A stretch of 16,066 nt of DNA from DATAXV01 sp036272915 (GTDB lineage: Bacteria > Chloroflexota > Dormibacteria > Dormibacterales > Dormibacteraceae), in the NCBI GenBank assembly GCA_036272915.1, contig DATAXV010000086.1, positions 1-16,066 of the forward strand, read 5' to 3'. Position numbers and translations under genes: made by a program. Below, one piece after another: positions 5,810-12,719 of the stretch (the stretch's first letter is position 1; each line of letters starts with the position of its first letter). The notes under the pieces are model-generated. The model did no database searches and was not told where the DNA came from. It worked only from the letters and a program-made list of their open reading frames with translations.

Positions 5810-6096
5810 CTGAGAGTCCCCGATGAACCCCCGGCCGCAGCCGCGGGGAGGTACGCGCACACGGGCGCCTGGCTGGTTCTCGGCATCGCGCTCCAGAACC
5901 TCAACGTGGCGCGGCCGGCTCTTGGCACGAAATACTTCGGATCCGACACGACCTCATCGGCGCGGCGGCCTCCCCATTCGATCCCTCCCTCGTCCACCGG
6001 CGCTCCATACTCGGCCGGCCACGATGGAACGTGCGTGTGCTCGTCGATCCCATCGTCCCGGAGAGATGTCAAACCGGAGGCCAGGGTACAGACCAC
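5806..6096 (-). CDS. Possible small ORF upstream of the secreted-protein gene
   Basis: A 96-codon open frame begins with GTG inside the last bases of the SCO1664-family gene, and its TGA overlaps the ATG of the secreted-protein gene (ATGA). Parts such as EYGAPVDEGG and RRADEVVSDPKYFVP look protein-like, but third-position GC is lower than in neighbouring genes, no convincing Shine-Dalgarno is seen, and I recognise no family. The stretch 5810-6068 otherwise holds no clear gene. Treat as doubtful. Confidence 0.2.
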   Translation of the reverse strand: MVCTLASGLTSLRDDGIDEHTHVPSWPAEYGAPVDEGGIEWGGRRADEVVSDPKYFVPRAGRATLRFWSAMPRTSQAPVCAYLPAAAAGGSSGTLR

Positions 6097-6815
6097 GAGG
6101 TGCTGGCGTCAGGCAGCCTCCAGTCGGGAGCGAGGACATGCTCGATACGGCGGCGCAGCGCCTTCAGCTCGCGAGTTCCGAGCAGCTCGCAGAGGGGGGA
6201 GTGGGGGGCGCCACCCTCGAGGCTGGCGAGGCAGCCCTCCAGGTCCCTGCGCATGTCCTCGGGCAACGCCGTGCCAGCGTAGTCCCAGATCACGGTCCGG
6301 AGCTTGTGCTCGGGATGAAAGGTGAGGCCGTGGTCGATCAGCCAGACCCGGCGCTGCTGGTCGAACAGGCAGTGCCCGGACTTGCGGTCGGCGTTGTTGA
6401 CGATGACGTCGAAGACGGCGGCCTGGATCCAGCTGATCGGGTCCTGGTCGCGCGCCGCCAGGTAGTGCAGGCCCCGCCGGGCGGGGATGAAGAGCTGTAG
6501 CGCGCCGACGCCGTGAGGCGCATCCTCGCGGATGACGGTGGGCGGGATCCGGGGCCAGCCGAGCTGCCGGGAGAGGCGGTAGGCGGCCACCTCGCGCAGG
6601 TAGAGCCCGCCGTAGGGAAAGTCCCAGAGCGGGGACTCCCCGCTCGACGGCTTGTAGACGGCGAGCAGCGCGCGCTCGTCCTCGGGCGCCCGGCGCAGCT
6701 CAGCGAGGAATGTGTAGTTGGAGGATCTCCTGAGGACACCGAGCAGCTCCACCTCGGGCAGTGTGCACAGCGCCTCTTCGACCTCGCCGGGATCAGATGA
6801 TGGGCCGAGAACCAT
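6069..6815 (-). CDS. SCO1664 family protein (PI3/4-kinase-like fold, unknown substrate)
   Basis: A 248-residue member of the uncharacterised SCO1664 family, common in Actinomycetota. Visible kinase-like signatures are the nucleotide-binding Lys in VYKPSSGESPLWDFPYGGLYLR (K55), the catalytic-loop NNADRKSGH (N141, D143, K145) and the metal-binding-type LIDHGLTF (D161). This order, K...NxDRKxxH...DHG, resembles phosphatidylinositol 3/4-kinase-like and HipA-like enzymes, so an ATP-dependent phosphotransfer or AMP-type transfer is plausible but unproven. The ATG at 6815 overlaps the end of the DUF3090 gene by 23 bases, implying translational coupling. The family is usually found beside DUF3090 and a phosphoglycerate-mutase-like gene; the latter is absent here. 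Confidence 0.85.
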   Translation of the reverse strand: MVLGPSSDPGEVEEALCTLPEVELLGVLRRSSNYTFLAELRRAPEDERALLAVYKPSSGESPLWDFPYGGLYLREVAAYRLSRQLGWPRIPPTVIREDAPHGVGALQLFIPARRGLHYLAARDQDPISWIQAAVFDVIVNNADRKSGHCLFDQQRRVWLIDHGLTFHPEHKLRTVIWDYAGTALPEDMRRDLEGCLASLEGGAPHSPLCELLGTRELKALRRRIEHVLAPDWRLPDASTSWSVPWPPV

Positions 6816-7314
6816 TGGCAGCCGGGCAGGGGTGGCCGCTGGGGTCGATCGGGAGGCCGCAGTAGGGGCAGAGCGGGCGCCCGGCCTGGAGCAGGTCGGC
6901 GGCCTGGACCAGGAAGCCGCGCATCTCCGGCTCACCGACCCAGAGCCGGGCCGTGGCCAGGTCGTCCTCGGACTGCTCGCCGCCCTCGGCGTCGCCGCTG
7001 GCGCGCTCGCGGGCGACGATGACGAAGCGGGCCTTCGACTCGTGGAAGCCGAGCCCGAGCTCGCCGATCGCCCACTCCGCCTGACCCGACTCGGCGGGAA
7101 CGGCCTTCGCCGACTCCTCCTCCAGCTCCTTGCCCTGGCTCTCAAGGATCTGCTGGATGCGGGTGATCAGGCCCTGGACGTGGTACTTCTCGCAGCTCAG
7201 GATCACGGTCCTGGCGCCGCTGCTGGCGCGGAGGAAGAACTGGCGATGACCCGGCGCCCCGACCGCACCTACGCCGATACCGTCGACGGGATCGAAATCA
7301 ATGCTCTCAGCCAC
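6793..7314 (-). CDS. DUF3090 family protein
   Basis: A 173-residue conserved protein of unknown function. The N-terminus IDFDPVDGIGVGAVGAPGHR and the following QFFLRASSGARTVILSCEK are the DUF3090 signature, and the C-terminus carries a short zinc-ribbon-like CPYCGLPIDPSGHPCP (C149, C152, H161, C163). The GTG at 7314 is fixed by GGAGGA 6 bases upstream; the longer frame to 7524 adds unrelated Arg/Gly-rich residues. The next gene overlaps its 3' end, so the two form an operon, a pairing widely conserved with SCO1664-family genes. The region between this gene and dnaK is divergent. Confidence 0.88.
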   Translation of the reverse strand: MAESIDFDPVDGIGVGAVGAPGHRQFFLRASSGARTVILSCEKYHVQGLITRIQQILESQGKELEEESAKAVPAESGQAEWAIGELGLGFHESKARFVIVARERASGDAEGGEQSEDDLATARLWVGEPEMRGFLVQAADLLQAGRPLCPYCGLPIDPSGHPCPAANGSRPII

Positions 7315-7637
7315 TACCGTTCCTCCGATGCGCCGGCGGGATTCGTCTCCACCGACGGCGTGAACCGGGCCCGGGGTCGGGTGCTTCCGGATACGCCCCT
7401 CCTGGCGCCCTCTGCGACGGAGCCAGCATGGCAGATGGGTGTCAGCGGAGGCCGCCCGTGGGCGCTGTCGGAGCGAGAGTGCTCGTGCTCCGGGCGAGGG
7501 TCCATCCCCCTGATTGTCGGCCACGGCGCCGGGCCGGTGCGGTCCCTGGTTTGGTCGCCGGTCGGCACGGGAAAGCTTCCGACGGAAACGCGCAGACTTG
7601 CACGCAGATTAATCACTCGAAAAGTTCGGAGGATCAG
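7315..7637. other. Divergent intergenic region between DUF3090 and dnaK
   Basis: About 320 bases without a supported gene; open frames crossing it are Arg/Pro/Gly-rich shadows. It must hold promoters for both neighbours. A possible dnaK promoter is TTGGTC (7551-7556), 16 bases, AAGCTT (7573-7578). A TAATCT on the minus strand (7611-7606) could serve DUF3090, leaving a leader near 285 bases. An imperfect dyad, CTTGCAC (7597-7603) and ACTCGAA (7615-7621), recalls the HspR/HAIR element but has an 11-base instead of a 7-base gap and two mismatches. No CIRCE element is present. Confidence 0.3.
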
Positions 7638-9548
7638 ATGCCAAAGACGGTCGGTATCGACCTCGGCACCACCAACTCCGTGATCGCGGTCATGGAAGGC
7701 GGCGAGCCGGTGGTCATACCCAATTCGGAAGGATCGCGGACCACGCCATCGGTGGTGGCGTTCACCAAGAGCGGCGAGCGGCTGGTCGGCCAGCTGGCCC
7801 GGCGCCAGGCCGCTGTCAACCCCAACAACACCTTGTACTCGATCAAGCGCTTCATGGGACGCCGCTTCGCAGAGGTCGAGTCCGAGCGCAAGATCGTCCC
7901 CTACAAGGTCAAGGCCGGCCCCGAGGATCGCTGCCTGGTCGAGGTTCCCAACGCCGGCAAGGACTTCACCCCCGAGGAGATCTCGGCGGCGACGCTGCAG
8001 AAGCTGAAGACCGACGCCGAGGCGTACCTGGGCGAGAAGGTGACCGACGCGGTGATCACGGTGCCGGCCTACTTCAACGACTCGCAGCGGCAGGCGACCA
8101 AGAACGCCGGCCAGATCGCGGGCCTGAACGTGCTCCGCATCATCAACGAGCCGACGGCCGCCTCCCTCGCCTACGGGCTGGAGAAGAAGGAGAACGAGAC
8201 GATCCTGGTCTTCGACCTCGGCGGGGGCACGTTCGACGTGTCCGTGCTCGACGTCGGCGAGGGCGTCTTCGAGGTCAAGGCCACCAACGGCGACACCCAC
8301 CTGGGCGGCGACGACTACGACCGCAAGGTGGTCGACTGGATGGCCTCGGAGTTCCAGAAGGAGAACGGGATCGACCTCAAGGCCGACCCGCAGGCGCTCC
8401 AGCGGCTGACGGAGGCGGCGGAGCGGGCCAAGGTGGAGCTGTCGTCCCGACTTGAGACGACGATCAACCTGCCCTTCATCACCGCCGACCAGACCGGCCC
8501 CAAGCACCTCGAGATGACGCTCACCCGGGCCCGGTTCGAGCAGCTCACCAACGATCTGACCGAGCGCCTGCGCCAGCCCTTCATGTCCGCGCTCAGCGAC
8601 GCCGGGCAGACCCCGCAGGGCATCAACGAGGTCGTCCTCGTCGGTGGCTCGACCCGCATGCCGGTCGTTCAGCAGCTGGTCAAGGACCTGACCGGGAAGG
8701 ACCCCCACAAGGGCGTCAACCCGGACGAGGTGGTCGCCATCGGCGCCGCCATCCAGGCCGGCGTGCTCAAGGGCGAGGTCAAGGACATCCTGCTCCTCGA
8801 CGTCACCCCGCTCTCCCTGGGCGTGCTCACCCTGGGCGACGTGACCGACCGGATCATCGAGCGGAACACCACCATCCCCACGTCCCGGACCAAGGTCTAC
8901 TCGACCGCGTCCGACAGCCAGACCACGGTCGAGATCGTGGTCCTCCAGGGTGAGCGCGAGTTCGCCCGGGACAACCGGACGCTGGGCACCTTCCACCTCG
9001 ACGGGATCCCGCCGGCGCCCCGCGGCGTGCCCCAGGTCGAGGTCACCTTCGACATCGACGCCAACGGCATCCTCAACGTCAAGGCCAAGGACCTCGGCAC
9101 CAGCCGGGAGCAGTCGGTGACCATCACCGCCTCCTCGACGCTGGACAAGGGCGAGGTCGACCGGATGGTCAAGGAGGCCGAGTCCCACGCCGCCGAGGAC
9201 CGCGCCAAGCGGGAGGAGGTCGAGCTTCACAACCAGGCCGACCAGGTCATCTACCACGCCGAGAAGATCCTCACCGACAACGCCGACAAGGTCCCCGAGG
9301 ACATCAAGACCGAGGTCCAGGGCAAGATCGAGGCGCTGCGCGAGTCGGCCAAGGGAAGCGACGTGGACGCCCTGAAGCGGGCGATGGACGACCTGAACCA
9401 GTCCCTACAGAAGGTCGGCCAGCACATCTACCAGAACACCGGTGAAGCCGGCGCCGAGGGCGAGCCGGGCTCGGCCAACGGCAGCGGCGAGGAGAAGCCC
9501 GAGGACGAGGGCGAGGTCGTCGACGCCGACTACCGGGAGGTCAATTAG
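7638..9548 (+). CDS. dnaK: Chaperone DnaK (Hsp70)
   Basis: ATP-dependent chaperone that binds exposed hydrophobic segments of clients in the cytosol. The 636-residue length is standard. Visible parts: N-terminal phosphate loop GIDLGTTNS (6-14), VPAYFNDSQRQAT, FDLGGGTFDVS (from 192), the VLVGGSTRMP loop, the interdomain linker DILLLDVTPLSLG (from 383), a full beta-sandwich substrate domain, an alpha-helical lid, and an acidic tail ending EVVDADYREVN. ATG 7638 has GGAGGA 4 bases before it, a strong ribosome site; the frame continues upstream without meaning. No grpE, dnaJ, hspR or hrcA gene follows, and the next gene is an unrelated amidotransferase, so dnaK appears to be a one-gene unit here. 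Confidence 0.98.
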   Translation: MPKTVGIDLGTTNSVIAVMEGGEPVVIPNSEGSRTTPSVVAFTKSGERLVGQLARRQAAVNPNNTLYSIKRFMGRRFAEVESERKIVPYKVKAGPEDRCLVEVPNAGKDFTPEEISAATLQKLKTDAEAYLGEKVTDAVITVPAYFNDSQRQATKNAGQIAGLNVLRIINEPTAASLAYGLEKKENETILVFDLGGGTFDVSVLDVGEGVFEVKATNGDTHLGGDDYDRKVVDWMASEFQKENGIDLKADPQALQRLTEAAERAKVELSSRLETTINLPFITADQTGPKHLEMTLTRARFEQLTNDLTERLRQPFMSALSDAGQTPQGINEVVLVGGSTRMPVVQQLVKDLTGKDPHKGVNPDEVVAIGAAIQAGVLKGEVKDILLLDVTPLSLGVLTLGDVTDRIIERNTTIPTSRTKVYSTASDSQTTVEIVVLQGEREFARDNRTLGTFHLDGIPPAPRGVPQVEVTFDIDANGILNVKAKDLGTSREQSVTITASSTLDKGEVDRMVKEAESHAAEDRAKREEVELHNQADQVIYHAEKILTDNADKVPEDIKTEVQGKIEALRESAKGSDVDALKRAMDDLNQSLQKVGQHIYQNTGEAGAEGEPGSANGSGEEKPEDEGEVVDADYREVN

Positions 9549-9549
9549 C

Positions 9550-9596
9550 GTTCACGCCTGAACGGCGTCGCCGCCCCGCCGTGCCGAGCGGCGGCG
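9550..9596 (+). terminator. Hairpins after dnaK
   Basis: GTTCA/TGAAC (9550-9563, loop CGCC) is followed by a GC-rich stem, CGCCGCC (9569-9575) with GGCGGCG (9590-9596); an alternative CCGCCG/CGGCGG stem lies inside. There is no U-tract. The position directly after the dnaK stop suggests transcription termination. Confidence 0.4.
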
Positions 9597-9648
9597 TCCC
9601 GGGGCGCGTGTGGCAAGGTCCCGCGCGCGCCCCGACCTTTGTCCTGGG

Positions 9649-9654
9649 TAATCT
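9649..9654 (+). promoter_or_regulatory. -10 box for the PuuD-type gene, near-leaderless
   Basis: TAATCT ends 9 bases before the ATG at 9664. There is no Shine-Dalgarno in front of that ATG and no clear -35 in the GC-rich sequence upstream. Confidence 0.5.
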
Positions 9655-9663
9655 CGGGACAAC

Positions 9664-10347
9664 ATGACCGAGTTGGGGAGGGTTCGCGTCGGCATCAGCG
9701 CCGGGGCGGAGACTCCGGTCGAGCGCTACGTGGCGGCGGTGGCGGACGTCGGCGCCGAGCCGGTGGTGCTGCGCCCCGGGAAGGGCGCGCCCGACGGCAT
9801 CGACGCCCTGCTCCTGCCCGGTGGCCGCGACATCGAGCCCTGGCGTTTCGGCGCCGCGGTCATCGACGAGCTCGCGGCGATGGTCAAGCTGGAGCCGGAG
9901 CGCGACCGCTGGGAGTGGCAGCTGCTCGATCTTGCCTCGGGCCGCGAGCTGCCCGTGCTCGGCGTCTGCCGCGGCTTCCAGGTCCTCAACGCCTACGAGG
10001 GAGGCACCCTGTACCAGCATCTTCCCGCCGCCGGCTTCGACAGCATCGACCACCAGCCGGGTGGCCGGCGCGACCTCGTCGCGCACGATGTGACCGTGGC
10101 CGAGGGACGGCTGAGCCGGCTGATGGGAGATGAGCGCGGCGTCAACAGCATCCATCACCAGGGCGTCCACAAGGTGGCGCGGACGCTGGTGGCGACGGTC
10201 AGGAGCGAAGACGGCCTCGTCGAGGGCGTGGAGAGCCCCGACGGCAGGCTGCTCGGCGTCCAGTGGCATCCGGAGTCGATGACCGGATCCGCCGCCTCCA
10301 GGGCCCTCTTCCTCGACCTGGTCGAGCGGGCGGGCCGCCGCGGCTGA
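9664..10347 (+). CDS. Class I glutamine amidotransferase-like hydrolase (peptidase C26, PuuD-type)
   Basis: A 227-residue single-domain protein related to gamma-glutamyl-gamma-aminobutyrate hydrolase, which cleaves the gamma-glutamyl bond in putrescine breakdown. The Cys-His-Glu triad is visible: C102 in GVCRGFQVLNAYEGGTLYQH, then H202 and E204 in VQWHPES. The LPGGRDIEP segment (51-59) and HHQGVH (164-169) are typical of the family. No puuA/puuB/puuC-like genes are present, so the gamma-glutamyl substrate is unknown. The ATG was chosen because it follows a TAATCT box. It is followed after 6 bases by an APH-like kinase gene and is likely co-transcribed with it. Confidence 0.88.
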   Translation: MTELGRVRVGISAGAETPVERYVAAVADVGAEPVVLRPGKGAPDGIDALLLPGGRDIEPWRFGAAVIDELAAMVKLEPERDRWEWQLLDLASGRELPVLGVCRGFQVLNAYEGGTLYQHLPAAGFDSIDHQPGGRRDLVAHDVTVAEGRLSRLMGDERGVNSIHHQGVHKVARTLVATVRSEDGLVEGVESPDGRLLGVQWHPESMTGSAASRALFLDLVERAGRRG

Positions 10348-10353
10348 TGCCCC

Positions 10354-11127
10354 GTGACCGACTGGCCGCGCTCCGCGGCGGCGGGGCTGCGAAACTGGCG
10401 CCGGACCGAGGCCTGGCGTGGCGATGCCGTCACCTGGCGGCTTGAGCACCCGGATGGCCGGGCGCGCTACCTGAAGGTCGCGCCGGAGGGCACCTTCCCA
10501 AGCCTTCAGGCGGAGGCGGACCGGATGCGGTGGGCGAGCGCCTACCTGCCCGTGCCCGAGGTCCTCGAGCTAGGCCGAGAGGGAGGAGTCGAGTGGCTGC
10601 TGACCTCGGCGCTGCCCGGGCGGAGCGCGGTCGACGACGAGCTGCAGCGGGATCCCGCGTCGCTGGTCCGGGCTCTGGCGCGGGGGCTCCGCCGGTTCCA
10701 CACGGCACCGGTCGCGTCGTGCCCCTTCGACTTCCGGCTGGAGCCGGCGATGACGCTGGTCGCCGAGCGGGTGCGGGCCGGGCTGGTCGAACCCGGGCGA
10801 GATCTTCATCCCGAGCACGCCGGGCTGACGCCGGAGGAGGCGCTGGCCCGGCTACAGCGGACCCCGCCCCGCGGCGAGGACCTGGTCGTCTGCCACGGCG
10901 ACTACTGCCTCCCCAACGCCATCCTCGGCGAGGGGGAGGTGACCGGCTACGTCGATCTCGGCGAGCTGGGGGTGGCCGACCGCTGGTGGGATCTGGCCGT
11001 CGCCGCCTGGAGCGTCACCTGGAACCTCGGCCCCGGCTGGGAGGAGCTCTTCCTCAGCTCGTACGGCGTGGATCCGGACCCCGGGCGCATCGCCTTCTAC
11101 CGCCTGCTCTACGACCTCGCCTCGTGA
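10354..11127 (+). CDS. APH(3')-family aminoglycoside phosphotransferase-like kinase
   Basis: A 257-residue protein-kinase-fold phosphotransferase of the APH(3') type. ATP-binding candidates are K41 (YLKVA) and E54 (LQAEADRMRW); the catalytic loop is HGDYCLPN with D183 and N188; the metal-binding segment is YVDLGELGVADRWWD with D201. The D183-D201 spacing of 18 and the GVADR motif match known APH(3') enzymes, which phosphorylate the 3'-OH of kanamycin-type drugs with ATP. Chromosomal soil homologs are common and need not give resistance; substrate is therefore unproven. The GTG at 10354 lies 6 bases after the amidotransferase stop with no ribosome site, so it is probably translated by coupling. 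Confidence 0.85.
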   Translation: MTDWPRSAAAGLRNWRRTEAWRGDAVTWRLEHPDGRARYLKVAPEGTFPSLQAEADRMRWASAYLPVPEVLELGREGGVEWLLTSALPGRSAVDDELQRDPASLVRALARGLRRFHTAPVASCPFDFRLEPAMTLVAERVRAGLVEPGRDLHPEHAGLTPEEALARLQRTPPRGEDLVVCHGDYCLPNAILGEGEVTGYVDLGELGVADRWWDLAVAAWSVTWNLGPGWEELFLSSYGVDPDPGRIAFYRLLYDLAS

Positions 11128-11147
11128 CCCGCGCCGGGGCCATCGTC

Positions 11148-11153
11148 TACAGT
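11148..11153 (+). promoter_or_regulatory. -10 box upstream of the 19-codon ORF and ceramidase-like gene
   Basis: TACAGT followed by GG, with GTGACC (11124-11129) 18 bases upstream as a possible -35. The predicted start leaves about 44 bases before the 19-codon ORF, so this unit, unlike several others here, has a real leader with a Shine-Dalgarno. Confidence 0.45.
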
Positions 11154-11203
11154 GGCTTGACGCTCACACGAGGGTCGGTCAGCAAGACGAGAAAGGAGAG
11201 GGG

Positions 11204-11263
11204 ATGGTGGTACAGGGCAGGGGCTTCGACGGTCGTTCGCGTGCCGGTTCGGTGCCCGAATGA
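11204..11263 (+). CDS. 19-codon upstream ORF, coupled to the ceramidase-like gene
   Basis: ATG at 11204 starts a 19-residue frame, MVVQGRGFDGRSRAGSVPE, preceded by AAAGGAGAGGGG with GGAG 5 bases before the ATG, the best ribosome site in the region. Its TGA (11261-11263) overlaps the ATG of the following gene (11260-11262) as ATGA. The following gene has no Shine-Dalgarno of its own, so ribosomes would reach it by reinitiation or coupling. Function as a leader peptide is inference; the peptide sequence itself is not recognised. Confidence 0.5.
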   Translation: MVVQGRGFDGRSRAGSVPE

Positions 11264-12537
11264 GCGGCGTGGTGCAGCTGCGCGTCGGCGCCGCCCGCGT
11301 CGACATCACGCCCGAGGGCGCCGTCTCCATGGCCGGCTTCGCCAGCCGCACCACACCCTCGCAGGGCGTGTACCGTCCCCTGCACCTTCGCGTCGCCCTG
11401 TTCGAGTCGGTCGTCGACGGGGAGAGGCGGCGGGCGCTGATCGCGTCGGCCGATCTGCTGACCTGGGGGCCGGAGCGGGTCGACGCCATCCGCGAGCGGA
11501 TCGAGGCCGCCACCGGAGTGCCCGCCGCCGCCCAGCTCCTGGCCGCCACCCACAGCCACTCCGGCCCCCAGGCGACCCGCTGGATGGCGCCCTCGGTCGG
11601 CGTCGCCGACCCCGGCTACCTGCGCCTCCTCGAAGAGCGGCTGCTGGAGGCCGCCGGCATCGCCGAGGCGGCGCTCGAGCCCGTCCGGCCGTCCCGCCAC
11701 CGGGGACGGTTCGACCTCTGCGGCTACCGTCGCCGCCGCCTCGACGGCCCTCCGCCGGCCGACGACGAGCTGGGGCCGCGCGACACCGAGGTCACCGCGG
11801 TCGTCCTCCGTTCGCCCGGTGGGGATCCGGTCGCGACCCTCGTTCACTACACCTGCCATCCCGTGATCAACGACGATCCGCTGCTCACCGACGAGTACCC
11901 GGGAGCGGCGATGGGCTCGATCGAGGAGGGGGCGGGGGGGACGGCGCTGTTCCTCCAGGGCTGCTGCGGCGACGTCAATCCGCTCGCGGCGCACCGGGCG
12001 GGGCCGGAGCAGGCGCTCGCCCAGGGCCGGCGCCTGGGCGACGTCGTGCTGGGGATGCTCGGCGCGGATGGGGAGGAGCTGGAGGCGGCGCCGGTCGGGG
12101 GACGCCGCCGGACCATCGACCTCCCCCTGCGAGGAATGCCCGGTGAGGCGGAGATCGCCGCCGCCTGCGACCTTCCCGGCGTCCGAGGTGAATGGGGCCG
12201 GGCCCTGCGGTCCCACCCCGAGCGGGTCCGGGGCGCGATGCCCCTCGAGCTTCAGCGCGTGGACCTGGCCCGCGACCTGGGCCTGCTCGCCATCAACGCC
12301 GAGGTGTCGGTCGAGTATGGCCTCGAGGCCAAGCGACGGTCGGGCGGGGCCATCCTGCCCGTCGCCTACAGCAACGGCACGGTGGGCTACACGCCGACCG
12401 CCGGGCAGCTGGCCAACGGCGGCTACGAGGCGGAGGAGTCGACGCTCTACTACGTGCTGCCCTCGACCTACGACCCCGAGATCGATCCGCGGATCCGGGC
12501 CGGGATCGGCGCCATGATCGATGAGGCGGCGACCTGA
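11260..12537 (+). CDS. Neutral/alkaline ceramidase-like hydrolase
   Basis: A 425-residue protein matching the N-terminal catalytic domain of the neutral/alkaline non-lysosomal ceramidase family (ceramide amidohydrolases). Family features: VGAARVDITPEG at 9-20, the zinc-site-like THSHSGP (H98, H100), LVHYTCHPVIND (H196, H200), LLTDEYPGA, and FLQGCCGDVNP. Full ceramidases are longer (about 650 residues) and carry a C-terminal Ig-like domain and a signal peptide; both are missing, so this is a short cytoplasmic member whose substrate is unknown. The ATG at 11260 lacks a ribosome-binding site and overlaps the stop of a 19-codon ORF. A promoter-like TACAGT lies 106 bases upstream. Ceramide as substrate is uncertain. 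Confidence 0.8.
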   Translation: MSGVVQLRVGAARVDITPEGAVSMAGFASRTTPSQGVYRPLHLRVALFESVVDGERRRALIASADLLTWGPERVDAIRERIEAATGVPAAAQLLAATHSHSGPQATRWMAPSVGVADPGYLRLLEERLLEAAGIAEAALEPVRPSRHRGRFDLCGYRRRRLDGPPPADDELGPRDTEVTAVVLRSPGGDPVATLVHYTCHPVINDDPLLTDEYPGAAMGSIEEGAGGTALFLQGCCGDVNPLAAHRAGPEQALAQGRRLGDVVLGMLGADGEELEAAPVGGRRRTIDLPLRGMPGEAEIAAACDLPGVRGEWGRALRSHPERVRGAMPLELQRVDLARDLGLLAINAEVSVEYGLEAKRRSGGAILPVAYSNGTVGYTPTAGQLANGGYEAEESTLYYVLPSTYDPEIDPRIRAGIGAMIDEAAT

Positions 12538-12587
12538 GGAACCTGCGGCGTCGCCTCGCCGAGCTGCCGGATGGCGGCGACGAAGAG

Positions 12588-12662
12588 TGGAGCCGACGCT
12601 CGGATTCGAACCGAGGACCTGCCGCTTACGAGGCGGCTGCTCTGCCACTGAGCTACGTCGGC
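12588..12662 (-). tRNA. tRNA-Thr (anticodon CGU)
   Basis: On the minus strand, a full cloverleaf: acceptor GCCGACG pairs with CGTCGGC, D arm GCTC...GAGC, anticodon arm GCCGC-CTCGTAA-GCGGC, T arm CTCGG-TTCGAAT-CCGAG, discriminator U, and an encoded CCA (75 bases). The anticodon CGU reads ACG, threonine. The variable loop is short, so it is a class I tRNA. Confidence 0.95.
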
Positions 12663-12672
12663 GCGGTCGTCC

Positions 12673-12678
12673 ATTCTA
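12673..12678 (-). promoter_or_regulatory. -10 box for tRNA-Thr
   Basis: On the minus strand TAGAAT followed by GG lies 10 bases before the tRNA 5' end, leaving only a few bases of leader for RNase P to remove. It diverges from the GNAT gene promoter, 28 bases away. Confidence 0.5.
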
Positions 12679-12705
12679 CCCGGGCCCCGACCCCCGGCAT
12701 CCCCC

Positions 12706-12711
12706 TACCAT
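12706..12711 (+). promoter_or_regulatory. -10 box for the GNAT gene, near-leaderless
   Basis: TACCAT ends 8 bases before the GTG at 12720; no Shine-Dalgarno is present. It is divergent to the tRNA promoter. Confidence 0.45.
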
Positions 12712-12719
12712 TCAACCTG

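Noticed and set aside
7315..7637. CIRCE operator for HrcA upstream of dnaK
   Set aside because: No TTAGCACTC-N9-GAGTGCTAA-like pair; an isolated GAGTGCTC near 7475 lacks the partner arm.
7314..9257. A 647-codon open frame on the minus strand opposite dnaK
   Set aside because: It is the antisense shadow of a strongly conserved gene; its Leu/Gly/Val/Asp-rich composition and lack of a ribosome site or known motif fit GC-rich frame bias.
10354..11127. Acquired antibiotic resistance gene on a mobile element
   Set aside because: No transposase, integron or repeat flanks it, and its GC content matches the neighbours; it looks chromosomal and native.
10530..12146. A 538-codon plus-strand frame across the APH-like and ceramidase-like genes
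   Set aside because: Arg/Pro/Ala-rich product without domains; the overlapping frames carry clear catalytic motifs.
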